Both the position numbers and the translations under genes were made by a program. Below, in pieces: positions 35,128 to 44,804 of a DNA stretch of 64,000 nucleotides (position 1 is its first letter; the number at the start of each line of letters is the position of its first letter). The DNA is from Paenibacillus sp. LS1. Lineage in GTDB: Bacteria > Bacillota > Bacilli > Paenibacillales > Paenibacillaceae. The DNA lies in assembly GCF_026013365.1 (NCBI RefSeq), contig NZ_JAPDOE010000001.1, forward strand, positions 620,001 through 684,000, read 5' to 3'. Below the pieces are notes generated by a model. That model was not told the origin of the DNA and searched no databases. It was given only the letters and a program-made list of their open reading frames with translations.

Positions 35128-35379
35128 CTATTTGTTCATGTTGTATTTACGGTTAAATTTATCAACACGGCCACCGATATCCACGTTTCTTTGTTTACCA
35201 GTGAAGAACGGGTGGGATGCGGAACTAGTGTCCACACGGATTACTGGGTAAGAGTTACCGTCTTCCCATTCCATAGTTTCGTTAGAGAACTTCGTGGAAG
35301 AACTCAGGAATTTGAAATCAGCACTTGCATCGTAAAAAATTACGAGTTGTGTCTTTGGATGGATGTCAACTTTTGGCAT
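35128..35379 (-). CDS. rpmE2: 50S ribosomal protein bL31 type B
   Basis: 83 aa. It has the L31 core ([42 protein letters not shown]) but none of the zinc-binding cysteines of type A, so it is the zinc-independent form. In B. subtilis the equivalent paralog is made under zinc starvation through Zur. Here I see no good Zur box in the 144 bases upstream, unlike the genes at 53181 and 54427, so this copy may be constitutive. It is monocistronic, with a strong terminator. Confidence 0.95.
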   Translation of the reverse strand: MPKVDIHPKTQLVIFYDASADFKFLSSSTKFSNETMEWEDGNSYPVIRVDTSSASHPFFTGKQRNVDIGGRVDKFNRKYNMNK

Positions 35380-35523
35380 AATCTATTTACACTCCTTTAA
35401 TATGGGTACTTCTTTAGAATCAAACTACATTTTATTATACTCTTTTTTTGTACAAAGTACCAGCAAGATTTGAGGAATAGCTAAAAAAATTATGATTTCT
35501 GTGATTTTGCACCCAATTAGGTG

Positions 35524-35790
35524 TCACGCCGTCCCTTTCTCCAGTACATTTAGCATGTACTCCAGTGCCTCCAGCTCATCCCTGCCTCTTGTCTGTAATC
35601 TGACAACACTACCATATCGAATGGGAAGTAACGCCATTCCAAGCAGGCTTTTGACATCTACTCGATGTTCATGCTCAGACTCCATATACGACAAAATAAT
35701 ATCCGAGGAAAAACGTGACGCTTGAGAAGATACCGACATCAGATCATCCCGATGAAAATCAGCGTGAATCATAAATTCATGTACTCTCAC
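35524..35790 (-). CDS. HPr-like phosphocarrier family protein with altered active site
   Basis: 88 aa, HPr-like over its whole length. The regulatory-serine helix reads VDVKSLLGMALLPIRYG with Ser48, matching the KS(I/L)MG motif that HPr kinase phosphorylates. The catalytic loop HARP reads HRDD: His13 is kept but the conserved arginine is lost, so phosphotransfer in the sugar PTS is doubtful. It may be a Crh-like regulatory paralog. The start is a GTG at 35790. It stands alone, away from ptsI or any sugar transporter. Confidence 0.8.
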   Translation of the reverse strand: MRVHEFMIHADFHRDDLMSVSSQASRFSSDIILSYMESEHEHRVDVKSLLGMALLPIRYGSVVRLQTRGRDELEALEYMLNVLEKGTA

Positions 35791-35908
35791 AACCTTCAGT
35801 TCCTTTCGCTAAGTACTTGTTCACCTATGTGGTGTGTATCATTTTATATATTAAAATCTTCATGAATTATACCATGTTATGGGAGCTTATCTATCCCTTT
35901 ATTTTGCG

Positions 35909-35945
35909 AAAAAAACAAAAAAAAGAGTCCTGAACTCCAGGACTC
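35909..35945 (-). terminator. Strong terminator of the polyol dehydrogenase gene
   Basis: GAGTCCTG pairs with CAGGACTC around five bases, followed on the minus strand by eight T and a further T-rich stretch. Confidence 0.92.
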
Positions 35946-35958
35946 TCACAGTATAGTC

Positions 35959-37026
35959 TTATCTACCGTTCGGATATACCATGACCTTGAGACTTCCACT
36001 CTTATTGTGCAAAGCACGCTCCATCGCCTGTTGTGTCTCTTCCAGTGAATAACGATCTGTAATAAGGGACATCACGTCATGCTGGCCAGAGCTCAGGAAC
36101 TCAATTCCTGCCGGATACGTGTTGGCATAACGGAATATACCGTAGATATCAACTTCATTGTCTGCGATAAAGGGAACATTAAGTGCAATCTCGTCCTGTG
36201 CCGGTAGGCCAACAATTGCAAGCTTGCCTCCACGTCGAAGTGAATACAGAGCGGATTGTAGCGCCTTCGGATTTCCCGCTGTTTCCCATGCGGTATCGAC
36301 ACCCACACCACCTGTTAACTCGCGAATCACAGCCAGCGCATCTTCATTACGCACATTAATGGTATGGGTGGCACCCATGCGGCGAGCCGCTTCCAGCCTA
36401 ACTTCCTCCAGATCCGTAACAATGATTTCCTTTACTCCAAATGATTTTGCAGCTGCAACCGCCATCAGTCCAACCGGCCCCATACCCATAATCGCAAGAG
36501 TCGTACCCGGAGCCAGCTTGCTCCGGCGAGCCGCGTGAATCCCAACGGAGAATGGTTCATTCATGGCCGCTTCCTCGTAGGACAGATGGTCAGGAATCGG
36601 GAATACCATATCTTCACGCATCGTCATGTATTGTACAAATGCCCCGTCCACCGGAGGAGTCGCCAGAAATTGTACATCCGGACACAGGTTATAGCGGCCC
36701 TCCTTGCATGCCGTGCAACGTCCGCATGTGACACCAGGCTCAATGGCAACCCGATCTCCTATTTTCAGACGTGATACGTTCTCGCCAACTTCAGCAATCA
36801 TCCCCGCACACTCGTGTCCCAGGATGATCGGTTTCTCCACCACAAACCTGCCGATGCGTCCATGTTCAAAATAATGCACATCCGATCCGCACACCCCCAC
36901 AGCCATCACCTGAATTAACACTTCATCCGCTGCTGGTTGCGGGACGGGTTGTTCCTCAATAATAATGTTTCCTGGCTCTGTCATGACAGCAGCTTTCATG
37001 GTCGCGGGCAGTTGATGTTGTCCCAT
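35959..37026 (-). CDS. gutB: Zinc-dependent sorbitol/xylitol dehydrogenase (GutB-like)
   Basis: 355 aa medium-chain dehydrogenase. Catalytic zinc ligands are seen in GVCGSD, GHECAG and NEPFSVG. Structural zinc cysteines lie in GVTCGRCTACKEGRYNLC, and the NAD site in GMGPVGLMAVAAAKSFG. Long blocks match B. subtilis sorbitol dehydrogenase GutB as I remember it (for example CPDVQFLATPPVDGAFVQY and IDIYGIFRYANTYP). The ATG at 37026 follows AGGAGGAG. It lies 105 bases behind the alpha-glucuronidase gene on the same strand, so oxidation of a pentitol such as xylitol released in xylan metabolism is plausible, as is sorbitol. Confidence 0.88.
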   Translation of the reverse strand: MGQHQLPATMKAAVMTEPGNIIIEEQPVPQPAADEVLIQVMAVGVCGSDVHYFEHGRIGRFVVEKPIILGHECAGMIAEVGENVSRLKIGDRVAIEPGVTCGRCTACKEGRYNLCPDVQFLATPPVDGAFVQYMTMREDMVFPIPDHLSYEEAAMNEPFSVGIHAARRSKLAPGTTLAIMGMGPVGLMAVAAAKSFGVKEIIVTDLEEVRLEAARRMGATHTINVRNEDALAVIRELTGGVGVDTAWETAGNPKALQSALYSLRRGGKLAIVGLPAQDEIALNVPFIADNEVDIYGIFRYANTYPAGIEFLSSGQHDVMSLITDRYSLEETQQAMERALHNKSGSLKVMVYPNGR

Positions 37027-37131
37027 ACGTATCTCCTCCTCATGTATGTCCATGCTGTCTATTGTACATCAAAGAAAACAAGGTATCTTCTTTCTTCATA
37101 TCACCAAGTTCATCCGCATCTGCAATTCGAC

Positions 37132-39273
37132 TCAATAAATTGTTCTACCCTGTTCATCCGCAATACCACTCTTGCGATAGAAGTACGTATTGATCATGTC
37201 CCGCCATTCCTTCGCATGTTCGGCCTGATTGTATTGTAATGAAGCAACTTTCTCGAAGATAACTGGGTCCACTTTCCCCTCCAGTTGTCTCCATGTCTCG
37301 GCTAGCGCCTCTGCCTGCGCAGCACCTTCAAAGTGTGTATCATAAATATGCTGAATGACTGTCTTACCTGAATGCAGAACATGGGTGTACGGCACGTGAT
37401 GGAAAAATAAGATCAACTCATCCGGACAGGTGTCCAAGGACTCATAGTGCTCAGCATTCTCAGGATGATACTGCGAGGTATACCCTGTGCCGCTCTTCAC
37501 GGTTCGATCTACACCAATGCCGTGACAATCGGCAAAGTGATACGTTCCCCATTTAGAATACTCATACCCATCTACATTCGGCCCATAATGATGCTCCGGG
37601 TTAACCATCCAACCCACACCGAGAGGTGCCGTATAATTTTCATAGATATCTAGCGAATTCAAAAGCATACCCGTAATCTGCCGCACGACTTCGTCCTCAT
37701 GTCCAAACGTCAGTCTCACCCACTCATCGGCAATCTCTTCCGCGGACAGCTTCGGATTCCACGCAAGTCTGCCATATCCATACAGATTCGCCTGCGCGAG
37801 CGGATGTCCTGTCCAGCAGGCATCTGCACCAATATTGGATACTGCAGCGAAGCCACTATAAGGTCGTTTATACAGAGAACCATCTGCGATTCGTTTGATC
37901 TCTGAACCTTCGCCTTTGGCGTATGTGTCAAAGTCCAATACTTCTTTCCATTGGGGAACCAGATAACATAGATGACGCTGCTGCCCGGTATACTCCTGTG
38001 TAATCTGAAACTCAATGACCTGATTCGTATTTTCCATGGCGCCGAAGAGCGGGGATACTGCTTCTCTCACCTGAAAGTCCATCGGCCCGTTCTTAATCTG
38101 CAAAATGACATTATCGGCAAACCGCCCATCCAGCGGCGTAAAGTGGTCATACGCTGCCCGCGCACGATCTGTGGAGCGATCCCGCCAGTCCTGCTTGCAG
38201 TTATAGACGAAGCAACGCCAGATCACCAAGCCACCGAATGGTCGAAGCGCTTCGGCCAGCATGTTCGCACCATCGGCATGATCCCGGTTATACGTGAAAG
38301 GCCCTGGACGATTCTCAGAGTCTGCCTTGATCAGGTATCCGCCAAAATCCGGAATGGTTGCATACACCTTGGCTGTTTGAATGTTCCACCATTCCCGGAC
38401 CTGCGCATCCAGCGGATCTGCCGAATGCAATCCACCAATCTCGATTGGGCTTGCGTAGTTGGCGCTCAAGAACAGTCGAATGCCATAGGCTCTGAATTCA
38501 GCGGCGACCTTCGCCACATCACCCAGATAACGTTCTGTCAGGAATAGGCTCTCACGCCGATGGACGTTAACGTTATTGATCGATATGGCATTGATGCCCG
38601 TGGATGCGAGTAAACGTGCGTAATCCCGTATGCGTCCCAAGTCCAACGTAAATTCTCCGTTATCATAGAAAATGGAGTCTCCTGCGTAACCACGCTCAAT
38701 ACTGCCGTCCACGTTATCCCATTGATTAATCATCCGTAGCGCATTGGTTGGCTGCTCGGTAATAAAACTCCACTTGCCGGCAGCTTCATCCGCTTCGCTG
38801 GTACTATCTTGTTCCAGTGTCAGCTCTCGCAGCAGATGGAATGTACCATACAGCACTCCTTGGGGCGTCTCTGATCCAATGACCAGTACACCTTCTGCCT
38901 CGTCCCTGCGAATGATATAGCCTTCCCCTTGCACAGCAGAGCGCTCGGTTTCGCTAAATGCTTCGGCCACAAAATGGCTTCCAGCCCAAGTGCCTATCTG
39001 GATTGCAGAAGGCTGCTCGTTCCGCTCACTAGCTTGAACAGCAGTCAGCTGACTGACCGTCGGTTTCACGCAATATAACTTCTCCAATCCCTGTGAAAGT
39101 TCGGTCAGAGCTGTCGTAATGATCTGATGCTTCTCTTCAGCCAAGATCAGCCTGCTCCAGAGTGGAGCTGTCTTCTTGGCAAACCCATTCTCTCCTGACA
39201 ATGTGGAGTGATACCCCAGCCACGCATCGTATTGTGGACCTGACAGACCAGAATGAACGACGGATTGGCTCAT
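37132..39273 (-). CDS. aguA: Alpha-glucuronidase, glycoside hydrolase family 67
   Basis: 713 aa, no signal peptide, hence intracellular, as usual for GH67 enzymes that act on imported aldouronic acids. Catalytic-region motifs include [14 protein letters not shown] (the Glu acid in KADSE), [50 protein letters not shown] and [16 protein letters not shown]. The enzyme removes 4-O-methylglucuronic acid from xylo-oligosaccharides. The ATG overlaps the TGA-ended GH52 gene by four bases (39270-39273), so the two are translationally coupled. It supplies glucuronate for UxuA/UxuB encoded at 45625-47552. Confidence 0.95.
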   Translation of the reverse strand: MSQSVVHSGLSGPQYDAWLGYHSTLSGENGFAKKTAPLWSRLILAEEKHQIITTALTELSQGLEKLYCVKPTVSQLTAVQASERNEQPSAIQIGTWAGSHFVAEAFSETERSAVQGEGYIIRRDEAEGVLVIGSETPQGVLYGTFHLLRELTLEQDSTSEADEAAGKWSFITEQPTNALRMINQWDNVDGSIERGYAGDSIFYDNGEFTLDLGRIRDYARLLASTGINAISINNVNVHRRESLFLTERYLGDVAKVAAEFRAYGIRLFLSANYASPIEIGGLHSADPLDAQVREWWNIQTAKVYATIPDFGGYLIKADSENRPGPFTYNRDHADGANMLAEALRPFGGLVIWRCFVYNCKQDWRDRSTDRARAAYDHFTPLDGRFADNVILQIKNGPMDFQVREAVSPLFGAMENTNQVIEFQITQEYTGQQRHLCYLVPQWKEVLDFDTYAKGEGSEIKRIADGSLYKRPYSGFAAVSNIGADACWTGHPLAQANLYGYGRLAWNPKLSAEEIADEWVRLTFGHEDEVVRQITGMLLNSLDIYENYTAPLGVGWMVNPEHHYGPNVDGYEYSKWGTYHFADCHGIGVDRTVKSGTGYTSQYHPENAEHYESLDTCPDELILFFHHVPYTHVLHSGKTVIQHIYDTHFEGAAQAEALAETWRQLEGKVDPVIFEKVASLQYNQAEHAKEWRDMINTYFYRKSGIADEQGRTIY

Positions 39274-41459
39274 TGTACCGCCTCCTTGCTAGCATAGATC
39301 TGAGCAAGGCGATTTCCTTTACCTTCGAGTAGCCATAGAATGGACGTTACTCCACGCGGATAATACTTGCTGCCAACCGCCACACCAGACAGAATCTGGT
39401 CACTCCAACACCAGTAGGATTCCTCCGGATGCAACAGCCAGTTGACATGAGCCGCGTCTGCTGCCTTGCCTGTCTCATCCCATTCCACACCCAGCAGTTC
39501 TCTGGTGATAAACTGGGACAGATAGATTTTGCTCAGCCACGAGTTATTGCTTGTTGAGGACAGTTTCCAGCCTCCATCTTCGAACAGACAAGTCCCAGGT
39601 ACAAGAACCGTTTTCAGATGGGTTTGGAGTGCCTTCAGGTAAGGTCCAAAACGACCATTCACATCCAGTGCTGCTTCACAGCCTGTAAAGTAAGGGAACA
39701 CTAGACCTTCAATCGCCGGAATGATTCGAGAATCATTATTTTCTGCAATAACAGCTGGAATGTAGCCGCCATCAGTCAACTGTGCAGCAATACTGGCAGC
39801 GCAGCGATCCGCTTGAAGCCCTGCTTGATGGGACAGATCTGCCAACTTCTCAGTTGCAAACAGCTTCTCCAAGGCAACATAGACCGCCCAACATTTACCT
39901 GCCAGATAGATATTATTGCGAGACTGTCCAAGTGACACATCCAGACTATCGTAGGTTGTAATCTCCGCTCCACCTTGGGTACGGCTGCTATCCAGACCCA
40001 TCAGACCGTTACGCTGATCTGCGTCGGGATGGTCACGATTAAGCATGCTTTCGAAGCAATCCCGGATAACAGGCAGCATGTCTTTCACAAACGCTTGATC
40101 CTGTGTCTGTTCAATGTATACTGTCGCGCAACAGAGCCAGTTCACCAGTTCCTCATGACTCATCTGTGAGAAGCAGTCATCAATCCCAACTAGCTCATAT
40201 GCCGAGTGTCCGGCACGAGAGAACACATTGGCTACACCAATATCATGGGTAAAGGTAATTCCGCCCGGATATAATTTTTCTTCTCCCGGAAAACGAACCT
40301 GATCCGTATAACTGTAACGTTTCACAAACCACTCCAGCTCGTTCCGCACCGTCCAAGGATTCAAGGCAAGCTCGAAATACAACTGATCAGCCGTCAGATC
40401 AAGTGTGTTCATCATCCGATACTCCCCTTCGTTCACCACCCAGAGTGGCTCTCCATCGGCATCCAGCAGTTGAGTGCTGGCATAATAGCTGTGAATGGAA
40501 TGAGCAAGCATGAAGGATTGATCTTCGCTCAAAGCAGCCGTTCCAAGGCGCTGTTCAACCTCTTCACAGGATGCGGTCAACTCACTGAAACGTTGTAATG
40601 CATACTCTCCTGCGGCCTGAATATCTGCAAAATACCGCGTATACCAATACGTTGTATCCATTCCGGTCGTCACAATACCCCCACGATAGAAACATACAGC
40701 GAATTGATATGTACGTTTCTCTCCAGCCGGTACCTCCATCAGCAATGCCGCAGTTCCGCCAAGTCCAAAAGCCAGATTCTCCCGATGCTTCTCCTGTAGC
40801 AGCTTCTCCAACGTAAATCCGCGCGCAGGCCATAGTCCATCATCTGCCGACATAATCGCTGTAAGCCGACCTTGTCCAACTCCTGTGATGGAACCACCTT
40901 CTGATCCTCCAATCAGACGCATCGCAGAGTACGGATCATTGCCCTGGTAACCAAAGTAGGCTTTGCGGGGTTGTTGACCTTCCGTATTGTCAATCGTCAT
41001 CTCAACCAATACGGCAGGTACGAGTGCATCCATTAATTCTTCACGATCCCCACTCGTTGGATCAGGTACTGGACGTACAGGCGAGTAGATACGGAACGTC
41101 AGATCTCCCGCAATCCACGTATCCGTACCCGAGGTGAATTCACGGGTAATATCTTCATCACGAAAAGCTGTAATAAGAGGTCGTGGAACCTTTGACGCAG
41201 TCGTCGACGCCGTGTCCCCATTCTCCAACTTCTCTACATCATAGCGGCTACTCTCATCCTCGGAAGCTTCATAAAAAGGAAGTGCCTGATAATTGTCGCC
41301 ATCACGAGATTGTAATCCAATATATACATTCTGGTCAGCCGGCTTGCCGAGTTCAAGACCCAGCCCGCCTTTGGCTCCTTTGTAACCCAGTGTAAAACTC
41401 GCAAAAGCACCAATCGGTGCGTGATGTGCATTATAAAAGATGGATTTGAAAGTACTCAT
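39270..41459 (-). CDS. Beta-xylosidase, glycoside hydrolase family 52
   Basis: 729 aa, cytosolic. It matches Geobacillus XynB2 throughout (for example [64 protein letters not shown]-like segments). The nucleophile is the Glu of WVVNEGEY (E344 here, by alignment with E335) and the acid/base the Asp of EITTYDSLD (D504). The enzyme releases xylose from short xylo-oligosaccharides. It is first in the operon GH52-GH67, possibly with the dehydrogenase as third gene. A cre-like site lies 26-42 bases upstream of its start, and a divergent AraC regulator at 41862. Confidence 0.95.
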   Translation of the reverse strand: MSTFKSIFYNAHHAPIGAFASFTLGYKGAKGGLGLELGKPADQNVYIGLQSRDGDNYQALPFYEASEDESSRYDVEKLENGDTASTTASKVPRPLITAFRDEDITREFTSGTDTWIAGDLTFRIYSPVRPVPDPTSGDREELMDALVPAVLVEMTIDNTEGQQPRKAYFGYQGNDPYSAMRLIGGSEGGSITGVGQGRLTAIMSADDGLWPARGFTLEKLLQEKHRENLAFGLGGTAALLMEVPAGEKRTYQFAVCFYRGGIVTTGMDTTYWYTRYFADIQAAGEYALQRFSELTASCEEVEQRLGTAALSEDQSFMLAHSIHSYYASTQLLDADGEPLWVVNEGEYRMMNTLDLTADQLYFELALNPWTVRNELEWFVKRYSYTDQVRFPGEEKLYPGGITFTHDIGVANVFSRAGHSAYELVGIDDCFSQMSHEELVNWLCCATVYIEQTQDQAFVKDMLPVIRDCFESMLNRDHPDADQRNGLMGLDSSRTQGGAEITTYDSLDVSLGQSRNNIYLAGKCWAVYVALEKLFATEKLADLSHQAGLQADRCAASIAAQLTDGGYIPAVIAENNDSRIIPAIEGLVFPYFTGCEAALDVNGRFGPYLKALQTHLKTVLVPGTCLFEDGGWKLSSTSNNSWLSKIYLSQFITRELLGVEWDETGKAADAAHVNWLLHPEESYWCWSDQILSGVAVGSKYYPRGVTSILWLLEGKGNRLAQIYASKEAVQ

Positions 41460-41484
41460 GAATCATAACCCCTCTCAGAATGGT

Positions 41485-41501
41485 ATGCATACGTTTTCAT
41501 T
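41485..41501. promoter_or_regulatory. Putative catabolite-responsive element (cre) before the xylosidase gene
   Basis: ATGCATACGTTTTCATT matches the CcpA consensus WTGNAARCGNWWWCAWW at all but one fixed position. The position just upstream of the GH52 start fits glucose repression. Confidence 0.6.
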
Positions 41502-41587
41502 AGCCCCATCCTAACATGTGGTTCCACCTCAGACCATGATCAAATCAATCGGATATTTACCCAAATCAAGCTGATAGACTATAATGG

Positions 41588-41604
41588 ATTAAAGCGGTTA
41601 CACA
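41588..41604. promoter_or_regulatory. Weak second cre-like sequence
   Basis: ATTAAAGCGGTTACACA keeps the central AAGCG and the TACA part but misses the G of the left TG and the last W. It lies within the xylosidase/araC divergent region. Confidence 0.3.
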
Positions 41605-41631
41605 AAAGCATTCTGTTTGATATAAATTCGA

Positions 41632-41837
41632 GTTCAAAAAGAGTGGTTTTCAGTACCAAGAAGATGGGATGAAGCTAGAAATGGAGTAGCGGAGCGTAGA
41701 TAGAGCTACGAGAGCAACCGCAATGTTTCCAAAGGAAACATACTTCGTAAGCCCTACACTTATTTCGGCTGAATGCCATATTCGATGCTGATGATGCCAC
41801 TAGGCATCCTACGTAATCAAAAGCGCTTTTTTTGAAC
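41632..41837. repeat. 206-bp MITE-like element in the xylosidase/araC intergenic region
   Basis: Its ends are inverted repeats: GTTCAAAAAGAG at the left and, reading inward from the right, GTTCAAAAAAAG (11 of 12 identical). Inside are small palindromes, GTTTCC-AAA-GGAAAC (41727-41741) and ATGCC-ACTA-GGCAT. A shortened relative lies at 11855-11940. No coding capacity. It ends 24 bases before the AraC start and makes up half of the 402-base gap, so it probably provides or displaces part of the araC promoter. No target duplication is visible. Confidence 0.65.
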
Positions 41838-41861
41838 AACCTCTATAAAGGGGGATCTTCC

Positions 41862-42773
41862 ATGTCTTCAACGTATTTGCCTCCCAATTTGGGAGAAAGT
41901 GTACATGAAGTTTTTTACCCGGATGTGCAAACAACGGTCAATCTGTTCGCCATTCATTTGCGAAGTGTCGGTACAGACTGGGATTACCCGGCGCATGAGC
42001 ACCCTCAATATGAATTGAATTATGTCACGGAAGGCGAGCAACGCATGATGGTGAACGGTACACTGTATATTCAAAAGGCTGGCGAACTGCTCCTGATTCC
42101 TCCGGGAAGCATTCATTCAAGTCAGAGCCATAACGGCAAGGGATTCACGTATTTTTGTATGCATTTTGATATTGATGATCCGTTGTTCCTATCACTGCTG
42201 GCGCGCATCAAACAAGTACGATTTAGTGCAGATAGTCCGGTTACGCAGCAGATTGAGCCCGTTTTGCGCAAATTAATGTCATCTGCGGATGATGTAACAG
42301 CAAGTACGATGATGCAGCGAATGCAGCTGCAATCTGCAGTATTCGAATTATTCGGCCATCTGTGGGAGGCGGTCTCGCAGGAGGCAGCGCAATGGTTTAC
42401 GGAAGGACACGAGAAGATCGAACTTGCCCATAGGATTCGTAATCGATTGCAAGGCCTGATGAGTCAGCAATTCAAACAAGGACACGAATCGGAAGGACAC
42501 TATGGCATTGATGATATTGCAGCAGAGCTGGGCATCAGTTCTTCTCACTGTAATCGTGTCTTCAAGCAGGTATTCGGTCAGTCTCCCCGCGCTGTACTGT
42601 CCCAGTTGGTTCTGCATGAAGCGAAGCTTCTTCTGGTCAATCCGAAGCTGTCTGTTCAAAATATTGCAATCATGCTTGGGTATAAGGATATTGCCCATTT
42701 CAGTCGTCAATTCAAGCGCTGGTCCGGCATGTCACCATCCCGTTACCGACAGGAACAGCCTGCTCTGGAATAA
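41862..42773 (+). CDS. AraC-family regulator of the xylan utilisation genes
   Basis: 303 aa. The N-terminal half is an AraC-type cupin (HEHPQYELNYVTEGEQRMMVNG, LLLIPPGSIHSS, CMHFDIDDPLF). The C-terminal 100 residues hold two helix-turn-helix motifs (IDDIAAELGISSSHCNRVFKQVFG and IAIMLGYKDIAHFSRQFKRWSGMSP). I use the ATG at 41862 behind AAGGGGGA; a TTG at 41832 lies inside the repeat element. Being divergent from GH52-GH67, it is the natural sensor of a xylo-oligosaccharide or aldouronate. Confidence 0.9.
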   Translation: MSSTYLPPNLGESVHEVFYPDVQTTVNLFAIHLRSVGTDWDYPAHEHPQYELNYVTEGEQRMMVNGTLYIQKAGELLLIPPGSIHSSQSHNGKGFTYFCMHFDIDDPLFLSLLARIKQVRFSADSPVTQQIEPVLRKLMSSADDVTASTMMQRMQLQSAVFELFGHLWEAVSQEAAQWFTEGHEKIELAHRIRNRLQGLMSQQFKQGHESEGHYGIDDIAAELGISSSHCNRVFKQVFGQSPRAVLSQLVLHEAKLLLVNPKLSVQNIAIMLGYKDIAHFSRQFKRWSGMSPSRYRQEQPALE

Positions 42774-42792
42774 GGTCCAGTAGCAGGCTGTT
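42754..42792. terminator. Hairpin overlapping the end of the AraC gene
   Basis: AACAGCCTGCT (42754-42764) pairs with AGCAGGCTGTT (42782-42792), with inner CTGG/CCAG, and the araC stop codon lies in the loop. Only TTT follows, so it is a moderate candidate shared by the convergent araC and aldehyde dehydrogenase genes. Confidence 0.5.
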
Positions 42793-42853
42793 TGGCTTGA
42801 TTCAACATTTTGCATAATTCAATTGGAGATGTTCTCTGTATTTATATGAAATG

Positions 42854-44257
42854 TTATTTCAACAAACGCTTAATCAGCTTCAGCTTGTTATCATATGGTG
42901 GATACAGAATCGGCAGATTCAATTTGGTGCTTTTTTTCAGAACACTTTTGAAATGGGAGAAGGTCTCGAAGCTATAATGCCCATGATACGAGCCAACACC
43001 AGAATGACCAACACCGCCAAATGGCAGACGCGGATTCGCTACATGCGTAATGGTATCGTTAATGCAGCCGCCTCCAAATGAAACTTCGCGCAGCACTTTA
43101 TCCTGGACTTGGGTGTCAGAAGTAAACAGATACAAGGCGAGCGGTTTTGGCCGTTTTACGATCTCTGTAATGGCTTCATCCAGGTTACGATAGCTGATGA
43201 TCGGCAGAATCGGTCCAAAAATCTCATCTTCCATCGTCGCTGCATCCCAGGACTCCGCATCAATCAGCGTAGGTTCAATGAATCGATCTTCCTCATCCGA
43301 TGCTCCCCCATATATCACTTTGGCCTGATCCCGTTCAATCAGCGTCGTCAAACGTTTAAAATGTCCCTTGTTCACGATACGCCCATAGTCCTTGTTGTGT
43401 TGGATATCTGATCCAAAGAAAGACACGATTGCTGTTTTCATCTCCGAAACTAACTGTTCCTTCACGCGCTCATGCACGAGTAAATAATCAGGTGCGATAC
43501 AGGTCTGTCCTGTATTGAGCAATTTGCCCCATATGATGCGCTCCGCAGCTACTTTGATATCGGCCTGTTCATCCACAATGACTGGGCTCTTGCCGCCGAG
43601 TTCCAACGTAACGGGAACCAGATTTTTGGCAGCTGCCTCCATCACAATCTTGCCTACCGGTACACTGCCTGTAAAAAAGATATAGTCGAACGGTGCGTTA
43701 ATCAGCGCAGTCGTTGTGTCTTTGGCACCGTCAAGTACCTGCACGTATGCCGGTTCGAACACGGTCGCGATCATTTCACGTACAACAGCAGACACCGCAG
43801 GTGTATTCTCTGAAGCTTTGAGCACGGCTGTGTTGCCTGCTGCAATCGCACCTACCAATGGTTCGATTAAGAGTTGAAATGGATAATTGAAAGGTCCAAT
43901 GATCAGAACGGACCCATAGGGTTCAGGTATAATCACACTCTTGGAACCCAAGAGTGCCATTTGCGTTTTGACTTTAACGGGTTTCACCCATTTCTTCACT
44001 TTACGAATGGTATGTGTAATGCTGTCCATCATAAATCCGATCTCGGTCGTGTAGGATTCGAACTCACTTTTTCCCAAATCCTGATAGAGGGCTTCTGTGA
44101 GTCTGGTCTCGTACTTTTGAATCGCCTGCTTCAGTTGGGTCAGACGGGCAATTCGGGCTTCTGCCGATCGTGTGGCCCCGGAACGAAAGAATTGTCGTTG
44201 CTGCTCCAAAATCTCTTCAACTTCCTGACTGGTTACTTCCTGTATCGTCGATGTCAT
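42854..44257 (-). CDS. Aldehyde dehydrogenase (class 3-like, YwdH-type)
   Basis: 467 aa NAD(P)-dependent enzyme. Present are IIGPFNYPFQL, the cofactor-binding FFTGSVPVGK, the catalytic Glu in LELGGKSP and the nucleophilic Cys in NTGQTCIAPDY. The length and a C-terminal hydrophobic/basic tail (NLPILYPPYDNKLKLIKRLLK) match the class 3/fatty aldehyde branch (YwdH, mammalian ALDH3). It follows the ArsR-like regulator by 90 bases, and both have the same upstream 19-base motif. The substrate is likely a medium-chain or aromatic aldehyde. Confidence 0.92.
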   Translation of the reverse strand: MTSTIQEVTSQEVEEILEQQRQFFRSGATRSAEARIARLTQLKQAIQKYETRLTEALYQDLGKSEFESYTTEIGFMMDSITHTIRKVKKWVKPVKVKTQMALLGSKSVIIPEPYGSVLIIGPFNYPFQLLIEPLVGAIAAGNTAVLKASENTPAVSAVVREMIATVFEPAYVQVLDGAKDTTTALINAPFDYIFFTGSVPVGKIVMEAAAKNLVPVTLELGGKSPVIVDEQADIKVAAERIIWGKLLNTGQTCIAPDYLLVHERVKEQLVSEMKTAIVSFFGSDIQHNKDYGRIVNKGHFKRLTTLIERDQAKVIYGGASDEEDRFIEPTLIDAESWDAATMEDEIFGPILPIISYRNLDEAITEIVKRPKPLALYLFTSDTQVQDKVLREVSFGGGCINDTITHVANPRLPFGGVGHSGVGSYHGHYSFETFSHFKSVLKKSTKLNLPILYPPYDNKLKLIKRLLK

Positions 44258-44291
44258 ATATGCATACTCCTCTACTCATTATTGATTAAAT

Positions 44292-44310
44292 GTTTAAACT
44301 TACGAACCTA
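44292..44310. promoter_or_regulatory. Shared operator upstream of the aldehyde dehydrogenase
   Basis: GTTTAAAC-N3-CGAACCTA, 35-53 bases before the aldehyde dehydrogenase start, recurs with the same spacing at 44705-44723 ahead of the regulator. Confidence 0.6.
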
Positions 44311-44347
44311 TAAGGTACATGCAAAAGCATGTTTGATCACCATTAAT

Positions 44348-44650
44348 CTACAGACACTCTTCTTCCAAAGCAGCTACCAATTCCTTCAGCAGTTCCACTG
44401 AAGCATTCAATGAAGCCGAATAATAGCGCTGTGTGCCCTTCTGTTCCACAGATATAAGCCCCTTCTCTAACAACAGCTTGAGATGATGAGATATCGCTGG
44501 CCGGGATAAGCTGGATTGTTCGGTAATTTCATTCACCGTCATTCTGCCCTTCTCGGTAAGTGTCAGCAAAATGGCTTGACGATGGTTGTCACTTAATACT
44601 TGAAATAACGGGATACAGGTTTGAAAAACGCTAATCGCTTTTTGTCCCAT
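44348..44650 (-). CDS. ArsR-like winged-helix repressor of the aldehyde dehydrogenase
   Basis: 100 aa from the ATG at 44650 behind AGAGGTGAACACC; an upstream ATG at 44677 lacks a site. The helix-turn-helix is VNEITEQSSLSRPAISHHLKLLLEKGLI and the wing QKGTQRYYSAS. No metal-binding alpha-3 cysteine motif is seen. The single cysteine pair near the C-terminus is not conserved in known sensors. It sits directly upstream of the aldehyde dehydrogenase and shares its operator motif, so autorepression and an aldehyde-type inducer are likely. Confidence 0.88.
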   Translation of the reverse strand: MGQKAISVFQTCIPLFQVLSDNHRQAILLTLTEKGRMTVNEITEQSSLSRPAISHHLKLLLEKGLISVEQKGTQRYYSASLNASVELLKELVAALEEECL

Positions 44651-44704
44651 GGTGTTCACCTCTGTACTATTCTTCATATATTATTCTCTATTCGATGTCT
44701 GTTG

Positions 44705-44723
44705 GTTTAAACATTCGAACCTA
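44705..44723. promoter_or_regulatory. Shared operator upstream of the ArsR-like repressor gene
   Basis: GTTTAAAC-N3-CGAACCTA, identical in its 16 fixed bases to the site at 44292-44310, placed 55-73 bases before the start at 44650. Confidence 0.6.
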
Positions 44724-44804
44724 ATGATTGAATTGTACTCTCTACTCCTTTGAACTGCAAGTAAATCATTAAATAAATTCAATATAATGACGATAAAGCG
44801 CTTC

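Noticed and set aside
35380-35523. A Zur box for the L31 type B gene
   Set aside because: The region lacks the TCGTAAT...ATTACGA pattern seen at the three accepted Zur sites.
41632-41837. An insertion sequence
   Set aside because: The element has inverted ends but no open frame for a transposase, so I list it as MITE-like only.
44790-44804. A cre site (AAGCGCTT) before the GntR gene
   Set aside because: The flanking TG and CA of the CcpA consensus are missing on the left side, so the match is not convincing.
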